Program-made: the position numbers and the translations under genes | Shown: piece after piece, positions 37,440 through 46,222 of the stretch | Layout: every line of letters begins with the position of its first letter | Numbering within the stretch: the first letter of the stretch is position 1 | Source of the DNA: DATJPR01 sp963843525 | GTDB lineage: Bacteria; Bacteroidota; Ignavibacteria; UBA10030; UBA6906 | NCBI GenBank assembly: GCA_963843525.1 | Contig: CAWJKM010000005.1 | Coordinates: forward strand, 682,001-746,000 | Direction: 5' to 3' | Length of the DNA stretch: 64,000 nucleotides | The notes under the pieces: generated by a model | The model's input: only the letters and a program-made list of their open reading frames with translations | Databases searched by the model: none | Told to the model about the DNA's origin: nothing

Positions 37440-38285
37440 CTATCCCGCGAATTGCTTTTTTTCTTCTTCGCTCAACACTTCATTCATCGCTCCCGTCCTG
37501 TACCCCTTCAGGTCCATCGTTACGTAAATGAAACCGAGCGCTTTCAACGCGGCGACAAGCGACTCCCGGAGTTTCGGGTCAAGCAATTTCCCCATATCCT
37601 CGGTTGCGACTTCGATGCGGGCGGTATGTTCGTCATGGAACCGGACGCGGAATCTCCGGAAGCCCGCATCGCGAAGAAAGGTCTCGGCGTGATCGATCTT
37701 GGTGAGGTTCTCGGTCGTGATTCCCGTGCCGTAGGGGAACCGGGAGGAAAGACAGGCGAAGGAAGGCTTGTCCCAGGTCGGGAGCCCGAGCTCTTGTGAG
37801 AGAGCCCGCACATCGTCTTTCGTCATCTCCGCCTCCAGGAGCGGGGAGCGGACTTGTTTCTCGGCTTTTGCGCGCATCCCCGGACGGAAGTCACCCACAT
37901 CATCGAGTATAGTCCCGTCGGCAATCCACGCAATCCCTTCACGGTCCGCGATCTCCTGCAACTTGCCGAAGAGTTCCGTCTTGCAGTAGTAGCACCGGTC
38001 GGGGGGGTTCTCCCGGAATTTCAAATCGTCGGTCTCTTCGGTGTTCACGACCGTGTACCGCACGCCGATGCGCCCAGCCAGTGCGACTGCCTCTTCGAAC
38101 TCTCTCGTCGGATAAGTTTTCGATCGTCCGATCATCGCAAGAGCGTTTGCGCCGAGGACGTCAGCGGCCACCTTCACCAGCAGCGTGCTATCGACCCCAC
38201 CGGAGTACCCGATGGCAACGCTTCCCATCGATGTAAGGATGGATTGCAGGATGCGAAGTTTCTTCTCTCTCTCGGGACTCATCAT
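37440..38285 (-). CDS. larE: ATP-dependent sacrificial sulfur transferase LarE
   Basis: A 281-residue PP-loop ATPase with SGGVDST near residue 24 and the sulfur-donor Cys region in PPDRCYYC. LarE moves sulfur from its own cysteine to the nickel-pincer cofactor of lactate racemase-type enzymes. No larA, larB or larC is in this window, so the partner enzymes lie elsewhere or the protein serves another thio-transfer. The two in-frame Met codons at 38285 and 38282 are alternative starts. It converges on the GWxTD gene, with a 32-base gap. Confidence 0.88.
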   Translation of the reverse strand: MMSPEREKKLRILQSILTSMGSVAIGYSGGVDSTLLVKVAADVLGANALAMIGRSKTYPTREFEEAVALAGRIGVRYTVVNTEETDDLKFRENPPDRCYYCKTELFGKLQEIADREGIAWIADGTILDDVGDFRPGMRAKAEKQVRSPLLEAEMTKDDVRALSQELGLPTWDKPSFACLSSRFPYGTGITTENLTKIDHAETFLRDAGFRRFRVRFHDEHTARIEVATEDMGKLLDPKLRESLVAALKALGFIYVTMDLKGYRTGAMNEVLSEEEKKQFAG

Positions 38286-38340
38286 TTGGTAGTTCTTGCC
38301 CTGGTTTATCTCTCTGCCACCCCCACGACGTTCGCCGGAC

Positions 38341-38369
38341 AAAAAAACGCCACAGGGGATCGTGGCGTT
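38341..38369 (-). terminator. Rho-independent terminator of the TPR gene
   Basis: On the minus strand, AACGCCAC and GTGGCGTT form an 8-bp stem with an 8-base loop, followed by seven T (the A-run 38341-38347 on the plus strand). It ends the TPR gene at 38397 and separates it from larE. Confidence 0.85.
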
Positions 38370-38396
38370 GCCGTCAAGTGCGATGTTCCCTTCCCG

Positions 38397-39821
38397 TCAG
38401 CGTGGCAGGAGCGATTTGAATTCCTTCATAGACCTCGCGCCCGGGAAATCCTGCTCAAATTCAATTCTCTTCACCGGATCGAGCTGGATGGAGCTTCGCA
38501 ACGACTCGGCGGCTTCATACATCCGGTTCATCAATATCAGAGCTTTCGCCCTGCTGTAGTAACTCTCCGCCGAGTACGGATTGGCATCGACCGACCGGTC
38601 GAAGGCCTTCAGCGCCTGTTTCAGGAATCCCAGCTCAAGTAAGGTCTCTCCGTAGTCGAGCCAGGCTTCAAAGTTTTCCGGTTCAAGCTTTGTGACCATC
38701 CGATAGCTGAGCAACGATTCTCTGACCCGTCCCATATTATAGAGCAGGTCGGCTTTCGCATACCAGAGTTCGGGATAGTCCCGGCAGAGCGTGAGCGCCC
38801 GGTTGTAATCGCTCAGGGCTTTGCGGTATTGTTCCAGCGAATCGTAACAGCTTCCCCTTCCGAAACACGATTCGTAATGGCCGGGATCGTATTTGAGAGC
38901 CTCGGAAAACGCCGCGATGGCCTCTTCGTACTCGCCGAGCTCTTCATAGGCATTGCCGAGGTTGTGCCATGCCGGAACATCGCGCGGCTCAAGGTGGAGC
39001 GTCTCTTTGTAGCAGCCGATCGCATCGTGGAGCCTGCCGAGGTTGGCAAGGGCGTTCCCCTTGTTGTACCAGGCGGCCGCGAAGTCCTTGTGAATCGCGA
39101 TCGCCATGTCGTAACTCTCGATCGCCCGGTGGGGCTGCATCATCCGGTTCAGAACGATTCCCCGATTATACCAGGCGTTATGATTATAGGGATCGAGACC
39201 CAGGTGTGCTTCGTAACAGCGGAACGAATCCTCCGGACGGTCCATATAGTCATAGCAGTAGCCGATCTCGTACCAGGCATCCTTGTGTGAGGGATCCTCC
39301 TCAAGGATGAATTTAAAAATCTGGACGGCGTCGTCGTACCTGCCTGCCTTTTCAAGGGTCACCCCCTTGTTGAAAAGGGCCTCACCGTTTCCGGGTTCAA
39401 TACTCAGGGCATCATCGAAACAGGCAATGGCCTCCGCAGTCTTCCCGAGATCGTCAAGGGTAATAGCCTTGTTTACAAGGATTTCCGGGTCGGCGGGACT
39501 AATGCTCAGGGCCTTGTTGTAGCTGTCGAGGGCTTCCTCAAATTTCAAAAGATTACCGAGGATGATCCCCTTTCGCTGCCAGTTTTCAGCGCTATAGGGG
39601 ACGAGGCTGAGGAGTTGATTGATGAAATGAAGCGCTTCTTCGTATTTTTCGTGGTCCAGGTAGTAGGACACAATCTCGTCAAGCGCCTCGACATTGGTAA
39701 TGTCGGGCGATTTGTCTTTGAGCATGTCCTGAAAACGCTTGAGTTCCTCTTCAAACCGCTCCCGCCGGCGCTCTTCGTCCTCAGGCTCATCATCAAAGCC
39801 GCTGTAGTCCAAAATACTCAT
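38397..39821 (-). CDS. Cytoplasmic TPR-repeat protein
   Basis: A 474-residue protein without a signal peptide: an acidic N-terminus with DDEPEDEERRR, then about eleven tetratricopeptide repeats of the regular 34-residue type (W/Y...G...A...Y/F...A...P) from about residue 45 to 420, with conserved NKGxxLxxLGxxxEAIxxYDxAL patterns. Such proteins build a protein-binding superhelix; the partner is unknown. The start MSILDYS at 39821 has AGGGA nearby. The ATG at 39857 (MKVVDFA) is a possible alternative, but its GAGG stands right against the codon. The terminator at 38341-38369 follows the gene. Confidence 0.85.
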   Translation of the reverse strand: MSILDYSGFDDEPEDEERRRERFEEELKRFQDMLKDKSPDITNVEALDEIVSYYLDHEKYEEALHFINQLLSLVPYSAENWQRKGIILGNLLKFEEALDSYNKALSISPADPEILVNKAITLDDLGKTAEAIACFDDALSIEPGNGEALFNKGVTLEKAGRYDDAVQIFKFILEEDPSHKDAWYEIGYCYDYMDRPEDSFRCYEAHLGLDPYNHNAWYNRGIVLNRMMQPHRAIESYDMAIAIHKDFAAAWYNKGNALANLGRLHDAIGCYKETLHLEPRDVPAWHNLGNAYEELGEYEEAIAAFSEALKYDPGHYESCFGRGSCYDSLEQYRKALSDYNRALTLCRDYPELWYAKADLLYNMGRVRESLLSYRMVTKLEPENFEAWLDYGETLLELGFLKQALKAFDRSVDANPYSAESYYSRAKALILMNRMYEAAESLRSSIQLDPVKRIEFEQDFPGARSMKEFKSLLPR

Positions 39822-40050
39822 CGAAAAGAGTTCCCTGGCGAAATCAACTACCTTCATCCTCGAAAGCAAGAAAAAGAAAAAATGCTATGAAGTCAAGCAA
39901 GGCCCAAAGTGCCACGAATCAGATCATATTGAGCAGTTCTGGGAGACAAAAGGGAGAGACAACTCACTGAAAAAGCCGGTCTGATCTTTCCTGGAAGCTG
40001 ACGGCGCGCACTTCCACTGCAGCCATGCCTTACGATCCGCTGCAAGTGCG

Positions 40051-40079
40051 TTGATTTTCAAGGCATGAGGGCGTATATT
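40051..40079 (+). promoter_or_regulatory. Promoter of yggS
   Basis: TTGATT (40051-40056) and TATATT (40074-40079) are separated by 17 bases. Transcription should start near 40086, leaving only about ten bases before the ATG at 40096, with no Shine-Dalgarno sequence. Confidence 0.6.
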
Positions 40080-40095
40080 ATCCACCTTGATTGAA

Positions 40096-40794
40096 ATGAT
40101 CGCCGAAAGCCTCGACAACATACGGGGAAGGATCAGCCGGGCGTGCGGGCGCGCAGGGAGAGATGCGTCAGCCGTCACTCTGGTCGCGGTGTCAAAGACC
40201 TTCCCCGCCGACTGCATTCGAGAAGCGGCCGACGCAGGGGTGGTCGACTTCGGCGAGAACTATGTCCAGGAGCTGCTCGAGAAACACGAGGTGATCACCG
40301 GAAAAGCTCTTCGGTGGCACTTCATCGGACATCTCCAGAGGAATAAGGTCCGCTTCATCGCTCCATGGATCACCATGGTCCACGCCGTGGATGGGTTGCC
40401 ACTTGCCCGGGAAATCCATGCGCGGGCAAAGGCTGAGGGACGTATCATCGACTGTCTCGTTGAAGTCAATACGACCGGCGAGGAATCGAAATTCGGCGTC
40501 CGGCCGGACCATGCGCTCCGGCTTGTCAGGGAGTTTGAGGATCTGACCTCAATCCGTGTGAACGGCTTTATGACGATTGGGCCCTTCCTCCCCGATCCTG
40601 AAGGCTCCCGGCCAATGTTCCGGCGCCTGCGGGAGCTCCGGGATGAAGCTGCGGCGTCCAACCAGGAGAATGCCCCCATGCATCACCTGTCGATGGGGAT
40701 GACCGGCGACTTCGAAGTGGCCATCGAAGAAGGAGCAACGCTTGTCAGGATTGGCACAGCGATCTTCGGTGCGCGCAAACGGCGAGAAGTCTGA
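40096..40794 (+). CDS. PLP homeostasis protein YggS/YlmE
   Basis: A 232-residue alanine-racemase-fold protein that binds pyridoxal 5'-phosphate. The PLP lysine is in AVSKTF near residue 34; HFIGHLQRNK, VDGL and the C-terminal MGMTGDFEVAI are family motifs, and the last region carries the phosphate-binding residues. It buffers PLP and is often beside cell-division genes. The ATG at 40096 is used; a TTG at 40087 would be almost leaderless. It opens the divIVA-ileS-lspA-rluD cluster. Confidence 0.92.
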   Translation: MIAESLDNIRGRISRACGRAGRDASAVTLVAVSKTFPADCIREAADAGVVDFGENYVQELLEKHEVITGKALRWHFIGHLQRNKVRFIAPWITMVHAVDGLPLAREIHARAKAEGRIIDCLVEVNTTGEESKFGVRPDHALRLVREFEDLTSIRVNGFMTIGPFLPDPEGSRPMFRRLRELRDEAAASNQENAPMHHLSMGMTGDFEVAIEEGATLVRIGTAIFGARKRREV

Positions 40795-40911
40795 AATTTC
40801 CGTTCATTGCGCATTTCAGGCGGACCGTCGGTGTGGAAGGGTACGGGACGCAGTGTACCGCGTTCCCTTGAAATGTCTCAGGTATGAACCGAGGCACCAG
40901 GAGGAAAAACG

Positions 40912-41469
40912 ATGAAACTCAGTCCGCTGGATATCCGGAAACAGCAGTTCAAAAAGCTCATGCGAGGGTATGATCCCGTTGAGGTCGACACGTTCCTGGA
41001 GATGGTTGCCCAGGACATGGAGGAGATCCTCAAACAAATGAGGGATTCACGCGAGAAAGAGATTCATTATGAAACTCAGCTCGGCGACTACAAACAGATT
41101 GAGAAAACGCTTCAACAAACGCTGCTTCAGGCACAAGAGGTCACCGGAAAAACCTATGAATCTGCCCGTCGCGAAGCGGAGCTGATTGTCAAGGAAGCGG
41201 AATCCCGTGCCGCCGCAATTCTCGATTCGGGAAACAGGGAACTCTCCAAACTGAGTAACGAGATCTCGGAACTGAAAGTCCGCCGTGAGTCGCTGGTGGG
41301 GCGGCTGCGCGTTCTCCTGAGCTCGGAGCTCGATCTGCTGAAAGCAATGGATACCGGCGGAGGCGAATCGGTCGACCCGTCCCCCTCCCTGGGCTCGGGC
41401 AAGGATCACCTTGACGTTGACGCAATCATGAAATCCATCGAACATGACAGAACTGCGCAAGCACATTGA
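40912..41469 (+). CDS. DivIVA-domain protein
   Basis: A 185-residue coiled-coil protein. The N-terminal LSPLDIRKQQFKKLMRGYDPVEVDTFLE is the DivIVA domain (membrane-curvature sensing and polar/septal targeting), followed by a long coiled coil up to about residue 155. AGGAGG stands well placed before the ATG. DivIVA is best known from Gram-positive bacteria, where it lies beside ileS; here it lies two genes before ileS. It probably helps with cell division or pole organisation. Its stop overlaps the start of punA by 26 bases. Confidence 0.9.
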   Translation: MKLSPLDIRKQQFKKLMRGYDPVEVDTFLEMVAQDMEEILKQMRDSREKEIHYETQLGDYKQIEKTLQQTLLQAQEVTGKTYESARREAELIVKEAESRAAAILDSGNRELSKLSNEISELKVRRESLVGRLRVLLSSELDLLKAMDTGGGESVDPSPSLGSGKDHLDVDAIMKSIEHDRTAQAH

Positions 41470-42265
41470 TGAATCGCTGAAGTTTCTCCGTACGCGGACC
41501 AGGATGGAGCCGAAGATCGGCATCATCCTGGGCACCGGTTTGGGGGGACTTGCGAAGGAGATCCAGGCGGAAACAGTAATCGACTACGGAGAGATTCCGC
41601 ATTTTCCGCTTTCCACCGTCGAGTCGCATCACGGGAAATTGATCTTCGGGAAATTGGAAGGGAAAAACGTCGTCGCGATGCAGGGGAGGTTCCATTACTA
41701 TGAAGGGTATACTCTCCAGCAGGTATCCTTCCCGGTTCGCGTCATGAAATTCCTCGGTGTTGAGACGCTTCTCATCTCGAATGCGGCGGGAGGGATGAAC
41801 CCGAATTTCAGACGGGGAAGCATTATGATCATCACGGACCACATCAATCTTCTCGGTGACAATCCGCTTATCGGGCAGAACGATGACACGCTTGGTCCGC
41901 GCTTCCCGGATATGTCGCAGCCGTATCACCGTGAGCTGATCGCACTCGCCGAGCAGGTGGCACTTGACCTCAAGATCAAGACGGAACGCGGCGTCTTCGT
42001 GGCGGTGCCCGGTCCGAATCTCGAAACACGGGCCGAGTACAGATTCCTTCGTTTCATCGGCGCGGATGCCGTCGGGATGTCGACCGTTCCGGAAGACATT
42101 GTCGCGAATCACATGGGGATCAGAGTCCTCGGTTTCTCGATTATCACCGATGAATGTTTCCCGGATTCTTTGCAGCCGGCCAATGTCGATGAGATCATCG
42201 CCGTGGCAAATGCGACGGAACCGAAGCTGACGGCGATTATGAGAGCGGTGGTGGAGAAGGTTTGA
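41444..42265 (+). CDS. punA: Purine-nucleoside phosphorylase (trimeric PNP-I)
   Basis: A 273-residue enzyme of purine salvage that splits inosine, guanosine or their deoxy forms with phosphate. It has the phosphate site ILGTGLG near residue 29, MQGRFHYYEGY, the SNAAGGMN signature, and PGPNLETRAEYRF with the late Asn/Glu-type base-recognition residues. Residue pattern (trimeric, about 270 residues) excludes the hexameric DeoD type. It overlaps divIVA by 26 bases and probably shares its transcript. The 187-base gap to ileS holds heptamer repeats. Confidence 0.95.
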   Translation: MTELRKHIDESLKFLRTRTRMEPKIGIILGTGLGGLAKEIQAETVIDYGEIPHFPLSTVESHHGKLIFGKLEGKNVVAMQGRFHYYEGYTLQQVSFPVRVMKFLGVETLLISNAAGGMNPNFRRGSIMIITDHINLLGDNPLIGQNDDTLGPRFPDMSQPYHRELIALAEQVALDLKIKTERGVFVAVPGPNLETRAEYRFLRFIGADAVGMSTVPEDIVANHMGIRVLGFSIITDECFPDSLQPANVDEIIAVANATEPKLTAIMRAVVEKV

Positions 42266-42275
42266 AAAGCCGAAA

Positions 42276-42370
42276 ACAGTGGACAGTAGACAGTAGACAG
42301 TGGACAGTAGACAGTGGACAGTAGACAGTAAACAGTGGACAGCGGACAGTGCACAGTAAAGAGTGCACAG
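42276..42370. repeat. Heptanucleotide repeat locus B, first array
   Basis: Thirteen consecutive 7-base units of the form ACAGTRG (ACAGTGG, ACAGTAG, ACAGTAA and variants) directly after punA. Units differ by single bases, unlike a CRISPR, and no spacers exist. Confidence 0.85.
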
Positions 42371-42381
42371 CATCCGATTTC

Positions 42382-42423
42382 TTCTTACTTCCTACGTCTT
42401 ACGTCCTACTTCCCACTTTTTAC
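42382..42423. repeat. Heptanucleotide repeat locus B, second array
   Basis: Six 7-base units of a second type: TTCTTAC, TTCCTAC, GTCTTAC, GTCCTAC, TTCCCAC, TTTTTAC. It ends 29 bases before the ileS start codon, so it is part of the ileS leader or promoter region. Confidence 0.8.
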
Positions 42424-42452
42424 TCTGGGTAATTTCTAATTTGAGAAAGTAG

Positions 42453-45400
42453 ATGGCGTTTAAGGAACTTACCGACAAGCTGTCGTACCCTTCCATGGAG
42501 AAAGAAATCCTCCGCTTCTGGAAGGAACATGACATATTCTCGAAAAGCATAACCAGCAGGGAGGGAAAGCCGGGGTTTACCTTCTATGAGGGTCCGCCGA
42601 CGGCGAATGGCCGTCCCGGGATCCACCACGTCATGGCGCGGACTCTGAAAGACCTGGTCTGCCGGTACAAGACGATGAAAGGATTCCAGGTCCACCGGAA
42701 AGCCGGGTGGGACACCCACGGACTCCCTGTCGAAATCGAAGTCGAGAAGCAGCTCGGCTTCAAGCACAAAGACGACATCGTGAAGTACGGCGTGGCCGAG
42801 TTCAACGCGAAATGCCGCGAGTCGGTGTGGAAGTACAAGGCCGACTGGGAAAAGATGACCGAGGAGATGGGATACTGGGTCGATCTCCGTCACCCCTACG
42901 TGACATTCGAGAACGACTATATCGAATCGATCTGGTGGGCACTGAAAAGGTTTTACGACGAAGGGATGATGTACAAGGGGTACAAGATCCAACCGTACTG
43001 CCCGCGCTGTGAAACCCCGCTCTCGTCCCATGAAGTCTCGCTCGGCTACCAGGATGTGAAAGACCAGAGCGTCTACGTGAGAATGCGGCTGAAGGACGAC
43101 CCCGCCACGTCGTTTCTGGTCTGGACGACCACTCCATGGACGCTGATTTCGAACGTCGCTCTGGCGGTGGGGCCGGATGTCGACTATGTGAAGGTTTCCC
43201 AAAACGGGGAGAACCTGATTCTCGCAGAAGCACGCCTGTCCGTGCTCGAAGGCGAGTACACCGTCGCTCAGCGGTATAAAGGATCCGATCTTGCGGGCAG
43301 GGAGTACGAAAGGCTCTATTCCTACCACCCGGTTGACAAAAAGGCTTTCTATGTTGTCACGACCGATTTCGTGACCATCCAGGACGGTACCGGTATCGTC
43401 CACATGGCACCTGCCTACGGCGAGGATGATTATCAGGCCGGACAGAAATACGACCTTCCGACCATTCACCCGGTGAACAAGAGCGGTGAATTCGGGGCCG
43501 ACGTCCCTGATTTTCAGGGGAAGTTTGTCAAAGATGCCGATCATGACATCATCCGGGACCTGAAAGCCCGGAAGATCCTCTATAAGAAAGAGACCATCAC
43601 CCACAGTTATCCGCACTGCTGGCGATGCAACACACCGTTGCTCTACTATGCCCGCGAATCCTGGTACATCCGGACCACGAGCTTCGCCAAAAGGATGATC
43701 GAGCTCAATAGAACCATCAATTGGGTGCCGCCCGAAATGGGGGAAGGGCGCTTCGGCAACTGGCTCGAGGAAAACAAGGACTGGGCGCTTTCCCGGGACC
43801 GGTTTTGGGGGACACCGCTCCCCGTTTGGATCTGTGATGAGTGCGGGAAGCAGAAATGCGTCGGGAGCATCGCGGAGTTGAAGGAAGGCAGCAACGTTTC
43901 CGAGCCGATCGATCTGCACAAGCCGTATGTCGACGGGGTGACGTTTCCCTGCACCTGTGGCGGAACCATGAAGCGGGTGCCGGAGTTGATCGACGTCTGG
44001 TTCGATTCCGGTGCGATGCCGTTCGCTCAATGGCATTATCCCTTCGAGAACAGGGAACGGATAGAATCCGGCGAACAGTACCCTGCGGATTTCATCTGCG
44101 AAGGGATCGATCAGACGCGCGGCTGGTTCTACTCGCTCCACGCGATCGGGACGTTCCTGTTCGATAAGCCGGCGTACATGACCGTGATGGTCAACGAATT
44201 GATCCTGGACAAAGACGGCCAGAAAATGTCGAAGTCGAAGGGGAACACGGTGAACCCATTCACCGTGATGACCCGCTTCGGGGCCGATACGACGCGGTGG
44301 TATTTGGTGACGACGAGCCCCCCGTGGCGCCCCACGAGTTTCGACGAGGAAGGCATGGTGGATGTTCAGCGGAAGTTCTTCGGAACTCTTGTGAACACCT
44401 ACGCGTTCTTTGCGCTATACGCCAACATCGACGGGTTCACCTATGCCGAGCCGCGGATTCCTGTGGCCGAACGGCCGGAGATCGACCGGTGGATCGTCTC
44501 GGAGCTTCAGTCGCTCCTGCGGCGCTATACGGGATATATGGAAGCGTACGACGTCACCAAAGCGGCGCGGAGCGTCAGCGATTTCACCATCGACCAGCTG
44601 TCGAACTGGTATGTGCGGCGGAACCGCCGCCGCTTCTGGAAGAGCGAAAAGGGGAAGGACAAAACGGCCGCGAACCAGACGTTGTATGAATGCCTCGACG
44701 TAATCGCAAAGATGACCGCCCCGTTTGCACCGTTCCTTGCCGAGGAACTTCACCGGAACCTGAACGAGGTCACGCATCTGGACCCCGCCGAGTCGGTGCA
44801 TCTTTCCATGATGCCGGCGGTGGACCCGTCGATCATCAATCCCGAGCTCGAAGAGCGGATGGAGCGGGCGGAGAAGATCGTGATGCTGGTGCGTGCGATG
44901 CGCATGAAGTCGAATCTCAAAGTACGACAACCTTTGCGGCGCATCATTCTCCCCATCGCGGATGAGCATGAGCGCGAAGAGATCCGGCGGATGCAACGCG
45001 TGATCCTCGACGAAATTAATGTGAAGGCAATCGAGTACGTCACAGACGAATCGGGTCTCGTGCGGAAGAAGGCCAGGCCCAATTTCAAATCCCTGGGTCC
45101 GAAATTCGGCAAGTCGGTGCAGGCCGTTGCGGCGCGCATCAAGGAAATGTCATCGGCAGAGATCGCCGATCTTGAGGCGCTGGGGAATTTAGTCCTGGAA
45201 ACGGCCGGTCAGCCGCGGACGATCGCCAGAGAGGATGTGGAGATCGTCCGGGAAGACATCCAGGGATGGCTTGTCGAATCGGACGGGGTGCTGACTGTCG
45301 CTCTTGACACTACGCTCGACAATGAGCTCATTGCAGAGGGAGCGGCGCGGGAATTTGTCAATCGCCTCCAGAATATGCGTAAAGAGGCCGGTTTTGCAGT

Positions 45401-45596
45401 CACCGACAGGATCGGTATCTTCTGCGAAGCCCCTTCCGACATGCAGGCGATGCTGGAAAAAATGCGTTCATATATTCAATCCGAGACACTGGCTACAGAA
45501 CTCACGTTTGCTTTTCAGGACGGCGAATTTGCCTCCACGGTGGACCTCAATGGTGTCTCAGTCCGCGTGGGGATTGAACGGCGTCCTCAAGCATAA
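42453..45596 (+). CDS. ileS: Isoleucyl-tRNA synthetase, eukaryote-like type (IleRS2)
   Basis: A 1047-residue class I synthetase that charges tRNA-Ile. The signature usually written HxGH is here G56-I57-H58-H59 (in GRPGIHH), the swapped GxHH form; KMSKS is intact at 591-595. Size, the KAGWDTHGLPVE motif and the C-terminal arrangement place it in the IleRS2 group, which is less sensitive to mupirocin than IleRS1; the GxHH form has been described as hyper-resistant. The CP1 editing domain is present (about 190-390, with WTTTPWT and DGTGIVHMAPAYGEDD). It is followed by the dksA-like gene after 26 bases. Confidence 0.96.
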   Translation: MAFKELTDKLSYPSMEKEILRFWKEHDIFSKSITSREGKPGFTFYEGPPTANGRPGIHHVMARTLKDLVCRYKTMKGFQVHRKAGWDTHGLPVEIEVEKQLGFKHKDDIVKYGVAEFNAKCRESVWKYKADWEKMTEEMGYWVDLRHPYVTFENDYIESIWWALKRFYDEGMMYKGYKIQPYCPRCETPLSSHEVSLGYQDVKDQSVYVRMRLKDDPATSFLVWTTTPWTLISNVALAVGPDVDYVKVSQNGENLILAEARLSVLEGEYTVAQRYKGSDLAGREYERLYSYHPVDKKAFYVVTTDFVTIQDGTGIVHMAPAYGEDDYQAGQKYDLPTIHPVNKSGEFGADVPDFQGKFVKDADHDIIRDLKARKILYKKETITHSYPHCWRCNTPLLYYARESWYIRTTSFAKRMIELNRTINWVPPEMGEGRFGNWLEENKDWALSRDRFWGTPLPVWICDECGKQKCVGSIAELKEGSNVSEPIDLHKPYVDGVTFPCTCGGTMKRVPELIDVWFDSGAMPFAQWHYPFENRERIESGEQYPADFICEGIDQTRGWFYSLHAIGTFLFDKPAYMTVMVNELILDKDGQKMSKSKGNTVNPFTVMTRFGADTTRWYLVTTSPPWRPTSFDEEGMVDVQRKFFGTLVNTYAFFALYANIDGFTYAEPRIPVAERPEIDRWIVSELQSLLRRYTGYMEAYDVTKAARSVSDFTIDQLSNWYVRRNRRRFWKSEKGKDKTAANQTLYECLDVIAKMTAPFAPFLAEELHRNLNEVTHLDPAESVHLSMMPAVDPSIINPELEERMERAEKIVMLVRAMRMKSNLKVRQPLRRIILPIADEHEREEIRRMQRVILDEINVKAIEYVTDESGLVRKKARPNFKSLGPKFGKSVQAVAARIKEMSSAEIADLEALGNLVLETAGQPRTIAREDVEIVREDIQGWLVESDGVLTVALDTTLDNELIAEGAAREFVNRLQNMRKEAGFAVTDRIGIFCEAPSDMQAMLEKMRSYIQSETLATELTFAFQDGEFASTVDLNGVSVRVGIERRPQA

Positions 45597-45622
45597 CCCA
45601 TTCAGAGGAGCGAAGAAGATCC

Positions 45623-46219
45623 ATGGCGACAAAGGGAAGCCGGACCGGGGGGAAGAAAACCACCCCGTCCAAAAAACGACCCGCCTCCCGCGTCAAGAAG
45701 ACGGCGAAATCCACGGCCGTGCAGGCGAGGAGCTCGGCGGCCGGCGGCGCGAAAAGCAAGAAGACGGCTCCCGTGAAGAAGACGGGACCGGAACGAAGAG
45801 AACCGACGGTGTATTCCGATACGGATTTGAAGACGTTCAGAGAAGAGATCCTTGCCAAGCGGAAGGAAACGCTCGACGAGCTCGACACGCTGAAGGAGAG
45901 CATGATGGATGTGACCACCGGCGAATATGTCAGCGAGAGTTCAAACTACTCGCTGCACATGGAGCAGGGCACCGACGCGATGGAACGGGAGAAGACGTTT
46001 CTCTTTGCTTCGCGCAGCAGCAAATATGTGAACCAGCTCGATGATGCGCTTGCCCGTATCGATGCCAAGACCTACGGGGTCTGTCGCATCTGCGGTCTTC
46101 TGGTCCCCAAGGCGCGTCTCGAAGCGGTCCCGACGGCCCAGACATGCGCCGAATACAAGAACACCGGAAATCCCTGCGAACGCGGCAGGCTGGCTCTCGC
46201 AAAGAAAAAGGGAGTGTAA
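45623..46219 (+). CDS. DksA/TraR-type zinc-finger protein with Lys/Ala-rich N-terminus
   Basis: A 198-residue protein. The first 65 residues are Lys-, Arg- and Ala-rich and disordered, like a nucleic-acid-binding tail. Then follow a helical region (about 75-150) and a C-terminal DksA-type finger with C154xxC157. The second pair is degenerate: C175-A-E-Y178, where a CxxC would be expected, with another Cys at 185. It resembles B. subtilis YlyA in placement, between ileS and lspA. It may bind RNA polymerase, but the acidic coiled-coil tip residues of DksA are not clearly present. GGAG stands upstream of the ATG. Confidence 0.8.
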   Translation: MATKGSRTGGKKTTPSKKRPASRVKKTAKSTAVQARSSAAGGAKSKKTAPVKKTGPERREPTVYSDTDLKTFREEILAKRKETLDELDTLKESMMDVTTGEYVSESSNYSLHMEQGTDAMEREKTFLFASRSSKYVNQLDDALARIDAKTYGVCRICGLLVPKARLEAVPTAQTCAEYKNTGNPCERGRLALAKKKGV

Positions 46220-46222
46220 CGC

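Noticed and set aside
42276..42423. CRISPR array
   Set aside because: Units are 7 bases with no spacers and varying sequence; no cas genes.
42420..44141. Open frame of 573 codons antisense to ileS
   Set aside because: It is the reverse of a well-supported synthetase gene; its composition (Arg-, Pro-, His-rich) is that of GC-rich antisense frames.
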